Below are positions 1 through 6,783 of a stretch of 20,975 nt of DNA, one piece after another; position 1 is the first letter of the stretch, and every line of letters begins with the position of its first letter. The stretch is from an uncultured Oscillospiraceae bacterium (lineage in GTDB: Bacteria > Bacillota > Clostridia > Oscillospirales > Ruminococcaceae). The position numbers were made by a program, and so were the translations under genes. The notes below the pieces were generated by a model that was not told where the DNA came from, did no database searches, and saw only the letters and a program-made list of their open reading frames with translations. The stretch lies in assembly GCA_910577365.1 (NCBI GenBank), contig CAJTMU010000037.1, forward strand, positions 1 through 20,975, written 5' to 3'.

Positions 1-27
1 CCCGTAATAGGTTCTCACTTATATATA

Positions 28-56
28 ATTTTATCACTATTTGCTTTCTATGTCAA
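28..56 (-). promoter_or_regulatory. Sigma-A-type promoter reading out of the window
   Basis: On the minus strand a perfect TTGACA (complement of 51-56) is followed by a 17-nt spacer and TAAAAT (complement of 28-33). This is close to the vegetative consensus. Transcription would start near position 21 and leave the left edge, so the gene it serves is not visible. It lies after ilvD and after the structured element at 116-194. Confidence 0.6.
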
Positions 57-115
57 GAATGGTTACAAAATTGTAATATTTTTTTAAGATGTTTTTACTA
101 TATAAGCGGCTAATT

Positions 116-194
116 ACACAGCAAAACTTGCCTTTCGCCCTGCGCAATCTGCCCAGATAGGCTTGCTCCAAGCCTTTAAGCCGTATTGCCGTGT
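116..194 (-). ncRNA. Possible multi-branched structured RNA, unidentified
   Basis: An outer 9-bp stem (116-124 with 186-194) encloses a short stem (128-131 with 143-146), a 4-bp stem with a 4-nt loop (147-158) and a perfect 7-bp stem with a 3-nt loop (159-175). The outer stem has a G-U pair if read from the minus strand but an A-C mismatch if read from the plus strand, which favours a minus-strand RNA. I could not match it to a riboswitch class, SRP RNA, 6S RNA or tmRNA. No good promoter is visible just upstream. The rest of 1-333 is AT-rich and shows no supportable gene. Confidence 0.25.
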
Positions 195-333
195 CGTTTT
201 TCTCTCCTATCTTTTATCCTTACTACAATTTCTTTTTTGCCATTTTATTATATCTCTCATAATTCTATCAGTTATTTGTAAATATAATTATACAGAATGT
301 ATATAAAGTGTTGATCTAAGCTGAATTATTTAA

Positions 334-422
334 ATTTGAAATTTTCCTCGACCCGCCTGAGTACGCAACACTTCGCTTCGCTGCATGTTGTGCACTCATG
401 CTCTCGCGAAAAATCTCATGCG
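334..422. repeat. Intergenic palindromic repeat, copy A
   Basis: This 89-nt element aligns without gaps to 4753-4841, differing at only about nine positions. Outer arms ATTTTC..CGA and TCGCGAAAAAT flank a long inner hairpin in which GAGTACGCAACA pairs with TGTTGTGCACTC (one wobble, one mismatch). Its right end, CATGCG followed by an ACATTGCG segment, is shared with copy D at 10500. It lies downstream of ilvD, and no gene start follows it on the minus strand within the window. Confidence 0.8.
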
Positions 423-458
423 TTAACATTGCGTTGTGATACCTTTTTCTACAAACTG

Positions 459-485
459 AAGCGCGGGACAACAAGTCCCGCGCTT
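459..485 (-). terminator. Hairpin just after ilvD, likely transcript end
   Basis: A perfect 11-bp GC-rich stem (459-469 with 475-485) with a 5-nt loop begins 7 nt past the ilvD stop codon. On the minus strand it lacks a proper T tract, while the plus-strand side is followed by TATAATTTTA. It could be a weak or factor-assisted terminator, or a 3' stabilising hairpin. The position argues for a role at the end of the ilvD transcript. Confidence 0.5.
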
Positions 486-492
486 TATAATT

Positions 493-2148
493 TTATTCAC
501 CGAACACCGCACCCGTATTCGCGGAGGTCACCAGCTTCGCGTATCTGCTGAGATATCCTCCGAACTCTCTGGGAGCTTTTACGCCCCTCTTGCGGCGCTC
601 CTCGATCTCGCTTTCGTCAACGAGAAGAGTTATCGACCTGTTGGGAATGTCTATGTGTATCTTATCACCGTCATCAACAAAAGCTATAAGACCGCCCTCC
701 GCCGCCTCGGGCGAAACGTGCCCGACAGCCGCTCCGCGGGAAGCTCCGCTGAAGCGCCCATCCGTGATAAGCGCCACGCTGCCGTCCAGACCCTTGCCCA
801 CGATAGCCGCCGTCGGCGCAAGCATTTCGGGCATTCCGGGACCGCCCTTGGGACCCTCATAACGGATAACCACCACGTCGCCCGCCTTTATTTTTCCGCT
901 GAGGATAGCATCGCACGCGTCCTGCTCTCCGTCAAATACCCTTGCGGTACCCGTGAAGTCCATCATCTCGGGCTTTACCGCGCCCTGCTTTACAACCGAG
1001 CCGTTAAGAGCGAGGTTGCCGCTCAGTATCGCGATACCTCCGTCCCTGCGTATCGGCGAATCAAGCTTGTGAATTATCTCTCCGTCCGCGTCACGCGCCG
1101 CCGCAATGCGCTCCGCCTGCGTACCCGTTACCGTCATAACGTCGGTGTTGATGTGCCCGCCCTTGGAAAGCTCACGGATAACCGTCTGTATACCGCCCAC
1201 CGCGTTAAGGTCGGTGATGAACACGCTGCTTGCGGGGTTCAGCTTAGCGAGCTGAGGCGTTTTCTTGCTCATATTGTCGATATCGTCAAGCGTGATACCC
1301 GCTTTCGCCTCGTGAGCTATCGCCAGCAGATGAAGAACGGTGTTGGAGGACGCTCCTATCGCCATATCCGTTGCCAGCGCGTTCTCCATGTTGCGCTTGG
1401 TGAGTATATCGCTCGGCTTTATATCCTGCTTTACAAGTTCTACTATTCTCTCGCCCGTTTCCTTTGCCAGTCTGCGCCGCGCGGAATTTACCGCAGGCTC
1501 CGTACCCGCCGTGGGCAGAGCCAGACCGATAGCCTCCGTAAGACAGTTCATGGAGTTTGCGGTATACATTCCCGAACAGCTTCCGCAGGTGGGGCAGGCG
1601 TTGTTTTCATAGTCTGCTATAACATCGTCGCCAATCTCGCCGTTGGTATATTGACCTATCGCCTCATATATCTCGGAATATCCCACGCGCTTGCCCTGAA
1701 CACAGCCGGGGTTCATAGGTCCGCCGCTTACGAATATGGAGGGAAGATTCATTCTCGCCGCCGCCATTACCATGCCCGGGACAATCTTGTCGCAGTTGGG
1801 TATAAACACCACGCCGTCCAGCGGGTGAGCCGTCAGCATAACCTCAATGCTGTCCGCGATAAGCTCTCTTGAAGCAAGAGAGTATCTCATTCCCTTGTGG
1901 TTCATGGCAAGACCGTCGCACACGCCGATGGTAAAGAACTCGAAGGGAACTCCCCCCGCGTTGCGGATACCATCCTTTACATAGCGAGATATCTCATGCA
2001 GATGCTGGTGACCCGGCACATAATCGCTTGCCGCACACACCACCGCTATAAAGGGCTTGTTCATCTCGCTGTCGATTACTCCCAGCGATTTCAGTACCGC
2101 TCTGTGAGGAGTTTTCTCAACTCCCGCTCTTATCAGATCACTTCTCAT
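493..2148 (-). CDS. ilvD: Dihydroxy-acid dehydratase
   Basis: IlvD removes water from 2,3-dihydroxy-isovalerate and its isoleucine-pathway homologue to give the keto acids for valine, leucine and isoleucine. It is a cytoplasmic Fe-S enzyme. The 551-residue protein has the family length and landmarks: VPGH near 44-47, GVCDG near 75-79, the IPNCDK motif with Cys119, and the cysteine-rich ACPTCGSCSGMY stretch around 184-195 that contributes to the cluster. The C-terminal GRFSGASRG motif is also present. The first conserved block reads VVCAASDYVPGH where many homologues have an NS(Y/F) sequence, a mild divergence. The start is supported by AAAGGA about 7 nt upstream. A 90-nt gap with a hairpin separates it from the acetyltransferase gene before it. 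No other branched-chain gene is visible, so it looks like a lone biosynthetic gene. The related Edd and sugar-acid dehydratases are less likely given overall similarity. Confidence 0.95.
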   Translation of the reverse strand: MRSDLIRAGVEKTPHRAVLKSLGVIDSEMNKPFIAVVCAASDYVPGHQHLHEISRYVKDGIRNAGGVPFEFFTIGVCDGLAMNHKGMRYSLASRELIADSIEVMLTAHPLDGVVFIPNCDKIVPGMVMAAARMNLPSIFVSGGPMNPGCVQGKRVGYSEIYEAIGQYTNGEIGDDVIADYENNACPTCGSCSGMYTANSMNCLTEAIGLALPTAGTEPAVNSARRRLAKETGERIVELVKQDIKPSDILTKRNMENALATDMAIGASSNTVLHLLAIAHEAKAGITLDDIDNMSKKTPQLAKLNPASSVFITDLNAVGGIQTVIRELSKGGHINTDVMTVTGTQAERIAAARDADGEIIHKLDSPIRRDGGIAILSGNLALNGSVVKQGAVKPEMMDFTGTARVFDGEQDACDAILSGKIKAGDVVVIRYEGPKGGPGMPEMLAPTAAIVGKGLDGSVALITDGRFSGASRGAAVGHVSPEAAEGGLIAFVDDGDKIHIDIPNRSITLLVDESEIEERRKRGVKAPREFGGYLSRYAKLVTSANTGAVFGE

Positions 2149-2182
2149 TTTCCTATCCTTTCTCAGAACCTTTATATGCTTT

Positions 2183-2231
2183 AGGCAATATCGTGCAAAG
2201 CCCGAACAGCGGTCTTTGTGCGGTGTTGCCT
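2183..2231. other. Intercistronic hairpin between the GNAT gene and ilvD
   Basis: AGGCAA (2183-2188) pairs with TTGCCT (2226-2231), and CAAAG (2196-2200) pairs with CTTTG (2214-2218) inside it. The T-rich flank lies on the plus-strand side, so it is not a standard minus-strand terminator. It could stabilise the upstream message or weakly separate ilvD from the genes before it. Confidence 0.4.
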
Positions 2232-2238
2232 TTATTTT

Positions 2239-2775
2239 TTATAAGCTGATGTCAAACCAATACCGATTGATCGTTTCTCCTTTTTCGTTTGGATCGTCAA
2301 CAATATTTTCAAGCCTGCCATTACAGCTTTCTATTACCCTGACAGACCCTGTATTTGAAGTATGGCAGGCAACCAAGGCTTTGTGCATTTTTTTGTGTCC
2401 TGCCTCTTCAAGCATAATTTTAAGCATTTGGACAGCGTAGCCCTTTAGCCTTTCGGAAGGTCTCACGCCGTATCCTATATGACCCCATGTATTATACCCC
2501 TCAACGGTCAGATAGTGCCTTAAGGACGTTGCCCCTATCAGTCTGCCGTTTTCATCGATAACAAAATAAGAGGACGTCGAGGAATATTTTTTGTCAAGAG
2601 CGGCATTTTCACAATCATCCAACATCTGAATAAATTTTGCAAAATCCTCCGGATTATCAAAGGGCTTATCCAAAAACCATGGCGCGATCTGAGTTCCGCT
2701 TTCGTTCCATTCCTTCATCATGTCATTGTATTGACCGAAAAAATACAGATCCGGTTTCACAATATGAAGTTTCAT
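2239..2775 (-). CDS. GNAT-family N-acetyltransferase
   Basis: The 178-residue protein fits the GNAT fold, which moves an acetyl group from acetyl-CoA to an amine. Acetyl-CoA-binding motif A is seen as GYGVRPSERLKGYAVQML (about 102-119), in a RimJ/YjdJ-like context. The central ENGRLIGATSLRHY strand precedes it, and a C-terminal N-R-Y-W segment follows. The substrate cannot be told from sequence; small-molecule or antibiotic acetylation is possible. It starts 15 nt after the ROK kinase stop, so it is probably cotranscribed. The best Shine-Dalgarno, AGGGAG, is about 11 nt before the ATG, a little far. Its codons look AT-richer than those of ilvD and the ROK gene on either side, which suggests later insertion into this gene string. 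Confidence 0.75.
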   Translation of the reverse strand: MKLHIVKPDLYFFGQYNDMMKEWNESGTQIAPWFLDKPFDNPEDFAKFIQMLDDCENAALDKKYSSTSSYFVIDENGRLIGATSLRHYLTVEGYNTWGHIGYGVRPSERLKGYAVQMLKIMLEEAGHKKMHKALVACHTSNTGSVRVIESCNGRLENIVDDPNEKGETINRYWFDISL

Positions 2776-2790
2776 AAATCCGCACGCTCC

Positions 2791-3738
2791 CTATCCTCTG
2801 TGCAGCATAGCCGCGCCGATTATTCCCGCCTCGTTGCCAAGGCTGCAAATAACTATCTCGGTATTCTTGGCGCTGTTTTTGGAGTATATCTGCTCCGCGA
2901 CCTTCTCCTTTAAGGGTATCAGAAGTGTGTCTCCCTCGTTGCAGACCCCTCCGCCGATACACAGTATATCGGGCTGAAAAATATTTATGGTATTCGCTAT
3001 TCCGCACGCGAGATACTTCACATACCGCTCTGTTATAGCCTTTCCCGTTTCACAGCCCTGCTTCATCGCCTTGTAGGCAGTCCGCGCGCTGACACGCCCG
3101 TCCTGCTCTATCAGCCTTGCCGTAAGCGATTTGGGATTGAGCGCCGCGGTTTCCGAGGTCATGCGGATAAGCCCCGTCGCGGAAGAATACGCCTCAAAGC
3201 AGCCCATTCTTCCGCAGGTGCAGGGCAGTCCGTCAACAACAATAACGGTGTGACCTATCTCGCCCCCCGCGAAATTCGAGCCGCTGTAAATTTTACCGTC
3301 AATAATTATCCCCGAGCCAACACCTGTTCCAAGGGTAATGACCACGGCGTTTCTGCTGCCCTTCGCCGCTCCCGCGACAAATTCTCCGAAAGCCGCCGCG
3401 TTCGCGTCGTTGTCAAGGTAGGTCTTAATCCCGAACTCCGCTTCAATATCCCGCCCCACGGGAGCGTTCACAAAGCCAAGGTTGTTGGAGTATTCCACCG
3501 TGCCGCTTTCCCTGTTGCAGGTTCCGGGGCAGCCTATCCCTATACATTCCGCGTCGGAGGGCTTGATACCCGCCTGCTCACAGGCAGCGCGTACAGACCG
3601 CTTTATAGCGCCGAGTATCTCCTCATAGGGGCGCGGCGCGTTGGTCTTTACCTTTGCGGAAGCGACTATCCTGCAATCCTCGTCAACTATCCCGCAGGCG
3701 ATATTCGTTCCGCCGATGTCGATTCCGATGTAGTACAT
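2791..3738 (-). CDS. ROK-family sugar kinase, probably glucokinase
   Basis: This 315-residue cytoplasmic kinase phosphorylates a hexose with ATP. It starts with the phosphate-binding motif GIDIGGTNIACGIVD (5-19). It carries the second phosphate motif TLGTGVGSGIIIDGKI, the sugar-contacting GGEIGH segment, and the ROK zinc motif CTCGRMGC that follows it. Length and order match ROK glucokinases of Firmicutes. Fructose or mannose could also be the substrate, because ROK members are hard to tell apart, and manA lies 12 nt upstream in the same operon. A GGGGG Shine-Dalgarno lies 5 nt before the ATG. With ManA it would feed glucose and mannose into glycolysis as phosphates. The GNAT gene follows 15 nt downstream. 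Confidence 0.88.
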   Translation of the reverse strand: MYYIGIDIGGTNIACGIVDEDCRIVASAKVKTNAPRPYEEILGAIKRSVRAACEQAGIKPSDAECIGIGCPGTCNRESGTVEYSNNLGFVNAPVGRDIEAEFGIKTYLDNDANAAAFGEFVAGAAKGSRNAVVITLGTGVGSGIIIDGKIYSGSNFAGGEIGHTVIVVDGLPCTCGRMGCFEAYSSATGLIRMTSETAALNPKSLTARLIEQDGRVSARTAYKAMKQGCETGKAITERYVKYLACGIANTINIFQPDILCIGGGVCNEGDTLLIPLKEKVAEQIYSKNSAKNTEIVICSLGNEAGIIGAAMLHRG

Positions 3739-3750
3739 TTATACCCCCAG

Positions 3751-4734
3751 TCAGTCGCCGATGTCGTCCATGTCGTCGATATCGGTAATGATTATCTCGC
3801 CCTTTCCGCTTATAGTGTATTTTCCCGTTCCCGCGGCAATAAAAATACTGTCGCCCTTTTCGGCTCTGACACTCTCGCCCTCCGCGGATATCTCCGCCTT
3901 GCCGTCAAGCACCAGCAGCGAATCGAACGAGCTTCCGTCCGCTTCGAGCCGAGCCGTTCCGTCAAGCTCCAGCTTATGCACGGTGAAATACTCGCACTCG
4001 CGCAGCAGCGTCATAACGCCGCCCTCTACCCTAAGGGGATTTCCGACCGCCTTAGTGGGGTATTTCGGGGGAGCGAGCACCGTAACGTCCACCGCCTTGT
4101 CAACATGGAGCTGACGCGGCTTCCCGTCCGCTCCAACACGGCCATAGTCGTAAATACGGTATGTAGTGTTGCTGTTCTGCTGTATTTCCGCGATAAGTAT
4201 GCCCTTTCCGATTGCGTGAAGCGTTCCCGCTTCGATAAAGAACACGTCTCCTTTATGCACGGGCACGTTGTTCGTCACCTCAAGCAGTGTATTGTCCGCT
4301 ATCCTGCGCGCGAACTCCTCCTTTGTTATATCATGCCTGAACCCGTAGAGAAGCTCCGCGCCCTCGTCGCAGTCCACAATATACCACATCTCGGTCTTGC
4401 CGTACTCGCCCTCGACCCTCATCGCGTAATCGTTTGACGGGTGCACCTGCACCGAAAGATTGTCTTTCGCGTCAATAAGCTTTATCAATATCGGAAAATA
4501 TTCAAACCGCTCACAGTTAGTGCCAAGCACCGATTTTCCCTTTGCGTCGATAAATTCCGACAGGGTTTTCCCGTTAAATTCCCCGCCGCAGATAACGCTC
4601 TGCCCGTCCTTATGGCAGGACAGCTCCCATGATTCGGCTATCTTGTCCGAATCCAGCTTTTTCCCATACTCCTCGCGGAGACGGTTTCCCCCCCAAAGAT
4701 AATCCTTGCAGGGCGCAATCAGTTTTAAGATCAT
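3751..4734 (-). CDS. manA: Mannose-6-phosphate isomerase, class I
   Basis: ManA interconverts mannose-6-phosphate and fructose-6-phosphate using a zinc in a cupin fold. The 327-residue protein is the short Firmicutes form. Zinc-site landmarks are visible: SVQVHP (Gln and His ligands, near 93-98), GKTEMWY (Glu ligand, near 112-118) and GTLHAIG (His ligand, near 171-177). A second smaller cupin-like half ends the protein. An AAGGAGG site 5 nt before the ATG fixes the start. It leads directly into the ROK kinase (12-nt gap), supporting a hexose-use pair. Palindromic repeat copy B ends 6 nt upstream of this Shine-Dalgarno, so translation or mRNA processing at this start may be influenced by it. 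Confidence 0.93.
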   Translation of the reverse strand: MILKLIAPCKDYLWGGNRLREEYGKKLDSDKIAESWELSCHKDGQSVICGGEFNGKTLSEFIDAKGKSVLGTNCERFEYFPILIKLIDAKDNLSVQVHPSNDYAMRVEGEYGKTEMWYIVDCDEGAELLYGFRHDITKEEFARRIADNTLLEVTNNVPVHKGDVFFIEAGTLHAIGKGILIAEIQQNSNTTYRIYDYGRVGADGKPRQLHVDKAVDVTVLAPPKYPTKAVGNPLRVEGGVMTLLRECEYFTVHKLELDGTARLEADGSSFDSLLVLDGKAEISAEGESVRAEKGDSIFIAAGTGKYTISGKGEIIITDIDDMDDIGD

Positions 4735-4752
4735 GGTTTCCTCCTTATTTGG

Positions 4753-4841
4753 ATTTGAAATTTTCCGCGACCCGCCTGAATACGCAACACTTCGATTCGC
4801 TGCGTGTTGTGCACTCAGGCTCTCGCGAGAAATTTCCCGCG
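4753..4841. repeat. Intergenic palindromic repeat, copy B, ahead of manA
   Basis: This near-identical partner of copy A (334-422) has the same 89-nt length and no gaps. The outer arm starting at 4753 lies 6 nt from the manA Shine-Dalgarno at 4740-4746. The inner stem pairs TACGCAACA with TGTTGTGCA (with wobble) around a TTCGATTCGCTGC loop. The right end has CCCGCG where other copies have CATGCG. It lies between the LUD gene and manA. Confidence 0.8.
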
Positions 4842-4918
4842 CGGGTCAAACGCCGCTCTTTTTGAATGTTACTTTTTTGCTTAAGCCGTATACCGTTTAA
4901 CGGCGTTTTTATTGAATG

Positions 4919-5542
4919 TCAGTATCCAAGCTCATGATTTACGATTATGACCTTTATCCTGTTGGGTACTCTCTGCTGTGCCAGTCTTACATAGGAGCAG
5001 CATATCCTGCTGTCGCTGTGACAGTGAGCGCATTCCCCTGTCCTTGCGCAGGGTGTGTCGCACTCCAGCCGCACGGTGTTTTTGGGAGCCGCAACCGTTT
5101 CAACACGTTTTACCGCCTCCGCCATATCCTTTACTATTTTGTTTATTCCCGCCACAACGATTACCTGCCGCGGTCCGAAAATCATGGCGGAAACGCGGTT
5201 TCCGTTGCCGTCCACATTGTACAGTTCGCCGTCCTCGGTGAGAGCGTTGGTGCTTGAAATAAAGGTATCGGAGTTAAACGCGGCGCGCATTATCTCCTCT
5301 ACCTCTTCTCTGTCCTGCGCGGCGGAGCGGTCGAGAAAAGCTCCCGAGAACTCCTCCTCAAGCATTTCCGTGACCCCGCTCTCCCTAAGCGTCATTGAGC
5401 CGCCGATGGTAATAAGCTTATCATTCTTGACCAGTTCGCGGATTATCACCTTGAGCTGATCGCAATTTTCCACATAGAAAGGCTTCATCTTGTTGCGCTT
5501 AAGCGCCGCCATAACCCCTTCTATCCTGCTGTCAATTGGCAT
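4919..5542 (-). CDS. LUD-domain (lactate-utilisation-like) protein
   Basis: The protein belongs to the LUD (LutB/LutC, YkgG) superfamily. A typical core is seen: KLITIGGSMTLRESG, then LYNVDGNGNRVSAMIFGP and the strand QVIVVAGINKIVKD. It ends in a cysteine-rich tail (CDTPCARTGECAHC, then CC) found in many short clostridial LUD proteins and perhaps binding metal or an Fe-S cluster. Its substrate is unknown, and the lutA/lutB partners of true lactate oxidation are absent here. A longer frame opens at 5578, but AAGGAG sits 9 nt before the ATG at 5542, giving 207 residues; that start is preferred. The frame upstream of it forms one arm of a hairpin (5571-5623). It lies between the LCP-like gene and manA, all on the minus strand. 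Confidence 0.8.
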   Translation of the reverse strand: MPIDSRIEGVMAALKRNKMKPFYVENCDQLKVIIRELVKNDKLITIGGSMTLRESGVTEMLEEEFSGAFLDRSAAQDREEVEEIMRAAFNSDTFISSTNALTEDGELYNVDGNGNRVSAMIFGPRQVIVVAGINKIVKDMAEAVKRVETVAAPKNTVRLECDTPCARTGECAHCHSDSRICCSYVRLAQQRVPNRIKVIIVNHELGY

Positions 5543-5570
5543 TTCCGTCCACTCCTTATAATTGAAAGCT

Positions 5571-5623
5571 GTCCGCATAAACGATCAGCGCTTGCCATGC
5601 AAAGCGTTTCCGGCTATGCGGAC
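5571..5623. other. Perfect-stem hairpin upstream of the LUD gene
   Basis: GTCCGCATA (5571-5579) and TATGCGGAC (5615-5623) form a perfect 9-bp stem. An inner stem pairs CGCTTGC with GCAAAGCG with a one-base bulge. On the minus strand it ends 13 nt before the LUD Shine-Dalgarno. The CTCCTTAT sequence next to it resembles the junctions of repeat copies B, E and G. It may be a diverged member of that family or a transcript-processing hairpin. Confidence 0.5.
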
Positions 5624-5637
5624 AGGTTATTTTCGCC

Positions 5638-6522
5638 TTAGTCCTGACCTGTTTTCTGTTTGATGGTGACTATGGAATTATCAGAAATTTCAAAGCCTCC
5701 GTTCACGTATTCACCGTAGGGAACATAGTACTCCGCGGGGGAAGAACCGTATATTATTGTGTTGAGCAGAGCCGCCTTGTGTGCGGAATAATCCTCCTCA
5801 GTTATACTGCTGTCCTGCGCGTCAATGAAATGGCGGGAGTAGCTGTCGAGCAGCGAGCTGTCCGCGTAAGAATAATTCTGATTTACAAGAGAGGAAAGCA
5901 CATCGCCGATAATATTGAAACGGTAGGATTCACCCTCCTCAAAATCCGCCAGCATTATATATCTGTAACAGGATTCGGGCGAGAAAAGCTGTGAACCCGC
6001 GTTAAACGTATCCGCCTCTATACCGTCCTGAACGATTATGGTCTTGGGGACGCTGTAACGAACATTACCGTAAACCGAAAGAAAATCCACAAAGCTCTCT
6101 CGTGTAAAGGTAACATAATTATCCAGCTTTATCCCGATGATATCCCCAATGGCTGATATTATACCTTCTCCGCCCTGAGCGGAGTAAATATTGGGAAGGC
6201 TTCTCCCCTCGGCAGTCATACTGATACCCTCTGGTATGGGTATAAATGACAGTCTGCTTTCCACAGCGTCATATGCGACTATCACATACAGCTCGGGACT
6301 ATCCTCCGCACTTTTTGAAAGCATTATGAGCGTATTGAAATTATGCTCGGCAATGGGGGTAAAGCTTTCAGACAGCTCACCTGCGGAGTTCAGCCCCACC
6401 TCCCGTGTTCTTTCGGGAAACAGATACCACCTGAAAGTGAATATAACCATAATAACAAACGCTGTTGTTACCACAAACGCCAAAAGATAAATATACCAGT
6501 TGCTTTTTCTGCGAACAGCCAT
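5638..6522 (-). CDS. Membrane-anchored LCP-like (LytR-CpsA-Psr) protein
   Basis: The 294-residue protein has a short basic N-terminus, one membrane segment (about 10-31) and a large outside domain. Residues 62-155 follow the LCP layout: FNTLIMLSK, then LSFIPIPEGI in place of the usual IPRDT strand, then NIYSAQGGEGIISAIGDIIGI and a YVTFTRESFVDFLSVYGNVRY segment like the LCP D-G-V region. LCP enzymes attach wall polymers to peptidoglycan. Here the Arg-Asp of the IPRD motif is missing, so catalysis is doubtful and a binding or structural role is possible. An AAAGGATC site lies upstream of the ATG. A promoter at 6744-6772 probably drives it with a roughly 215-nt leader. Assignment to LCP is by eye and only moderate. 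Confidence 0.6.
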   Translation of the reverse strand: MAVRRKSNWYIYLLAFVVTTAFVIMVIFTFRWYLFPERTREVGLNSAGELSESFTPIAEHNFNTLIMLSKSAEDSPELYVIVAYDAVESRLSFIPIPEGISMTAEGRSLPNIYSAQGGEGIISAIGDIIGIKLDNYVTFTRESFVDFLSVYGNVRYSVPKTIIVQDGIEADTFNAGSQLFSPESCYRYIMLADFEEGESYRFNIIGDVLSSLVNQNYSYADSSLLDSYSRHFIDAQDSSITEEDYSAHKAALLNTIIYGSSPAEYYVPYGEYVNGGFEISDNSIVTIKQKTGQD

Positions 6523-6616
6523 AAATGATCCTTTCCCATAGCCCGTCCATTATATGCGCACATGCCTGACAGACTTTAAAGCTCCGCGGAAATTTAAGCA
6601 GATCCGCAAAAAGCTA

Positions 6617-6645
6617 TTGAATTTTTGTAAAATATGTAATATAAT
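6617..6645 (+). promoter_or_regulatory. Promoter for alr
   Basis: TTGAAT (6617-6622), a 17-nt spacer and a perfect TATAAT (6640-6645). Transcription should begin near 6652, leaving a leader of about 130 nt before alr. It faces the minus-strand promoter at 6744-6772. Confidence 0.65.
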
Positions 6646-6656
6646 TTAGTTGTAAC

Positions 6657-6740
6657 ATCAAGTGAGAAAATCAGAAGCGCCGCACGCATGTTGCAAAAGC
6701 CCGCGCGGACCGTCATACTTCTTACTTCTGACATCTTGAT
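6657..6740. repeat. Inverted repeat in the shared leader of alr and the LCP-like gene
   Basis: ATCAAG (6657-6662) and TCAGAAG (6671-6677) pair with CTTGAT (6735-6740) and CTTCTGA (6725-6731). This makes a long hairpin with an internal loop and a GC-rich apex. It fills almost exactly the interval between the expected start sites of the two facing promoters, so both transcripts would carry it. Confidence 0.55.
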
Positions 6741-6743
6741 TAT

Positions 6744-6772
6744 AGTATAGCACATTTTATTTAAAATTTCAA
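6744..6772 (-). promoter_or_regulatory. Promoter for the LCP-like gene
   Basis: On the minus strand: TTGAAA (complement of 6767-6772), a 17-nt spacer, then TATACT (complement of 6744-6749) preceded by TGC, an extended -10 feature. A start near 6737 would read left into the LCP-like gene. The -35 overlaps the alr ribosome-binding region. Confidence 0.55.
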
Positions 6773-6783
6773 GGGGTGTAGAA

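Noticed and set aside
655..1872. A 405-codon plus-strand frame opposite ilvD
   Set aside because: It is antisense to a gene with intact family motifs, has no recognisable domain, and its Arg/Tyr-rich content is typical of a GC-skewed shadow frame.
3250..4437. A 395-codon plus-strand frame opposite the ROK kinase and manA
   Set aside because: It spans two real minus-strand genes and the gap between them, with no ribosome site or known motif.
334..4841. Copies A and B as a CRISPR or IS pair
   Set aside because: There are no regular short repeats with spacers, and no transposase gene lies between or beside them; the element structure is an imperfect palindrome.
4885..4910. GCCGT/ACGGC hairpin followed by Ts on the plus strand
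   Set aside because: No plus-strand gene precedes it, and on the minus strand, where the LUD gene ends, it is not followed by Ts. The stem is only 5 bp.
6594..6716. A 40-codon minus-strand frame in the LCP-like gene's leader
   Set aside because: It has no good Shine-Dalgarno and crosses the inverted repeat and the alr promoter; it is better explained as leader sequence.
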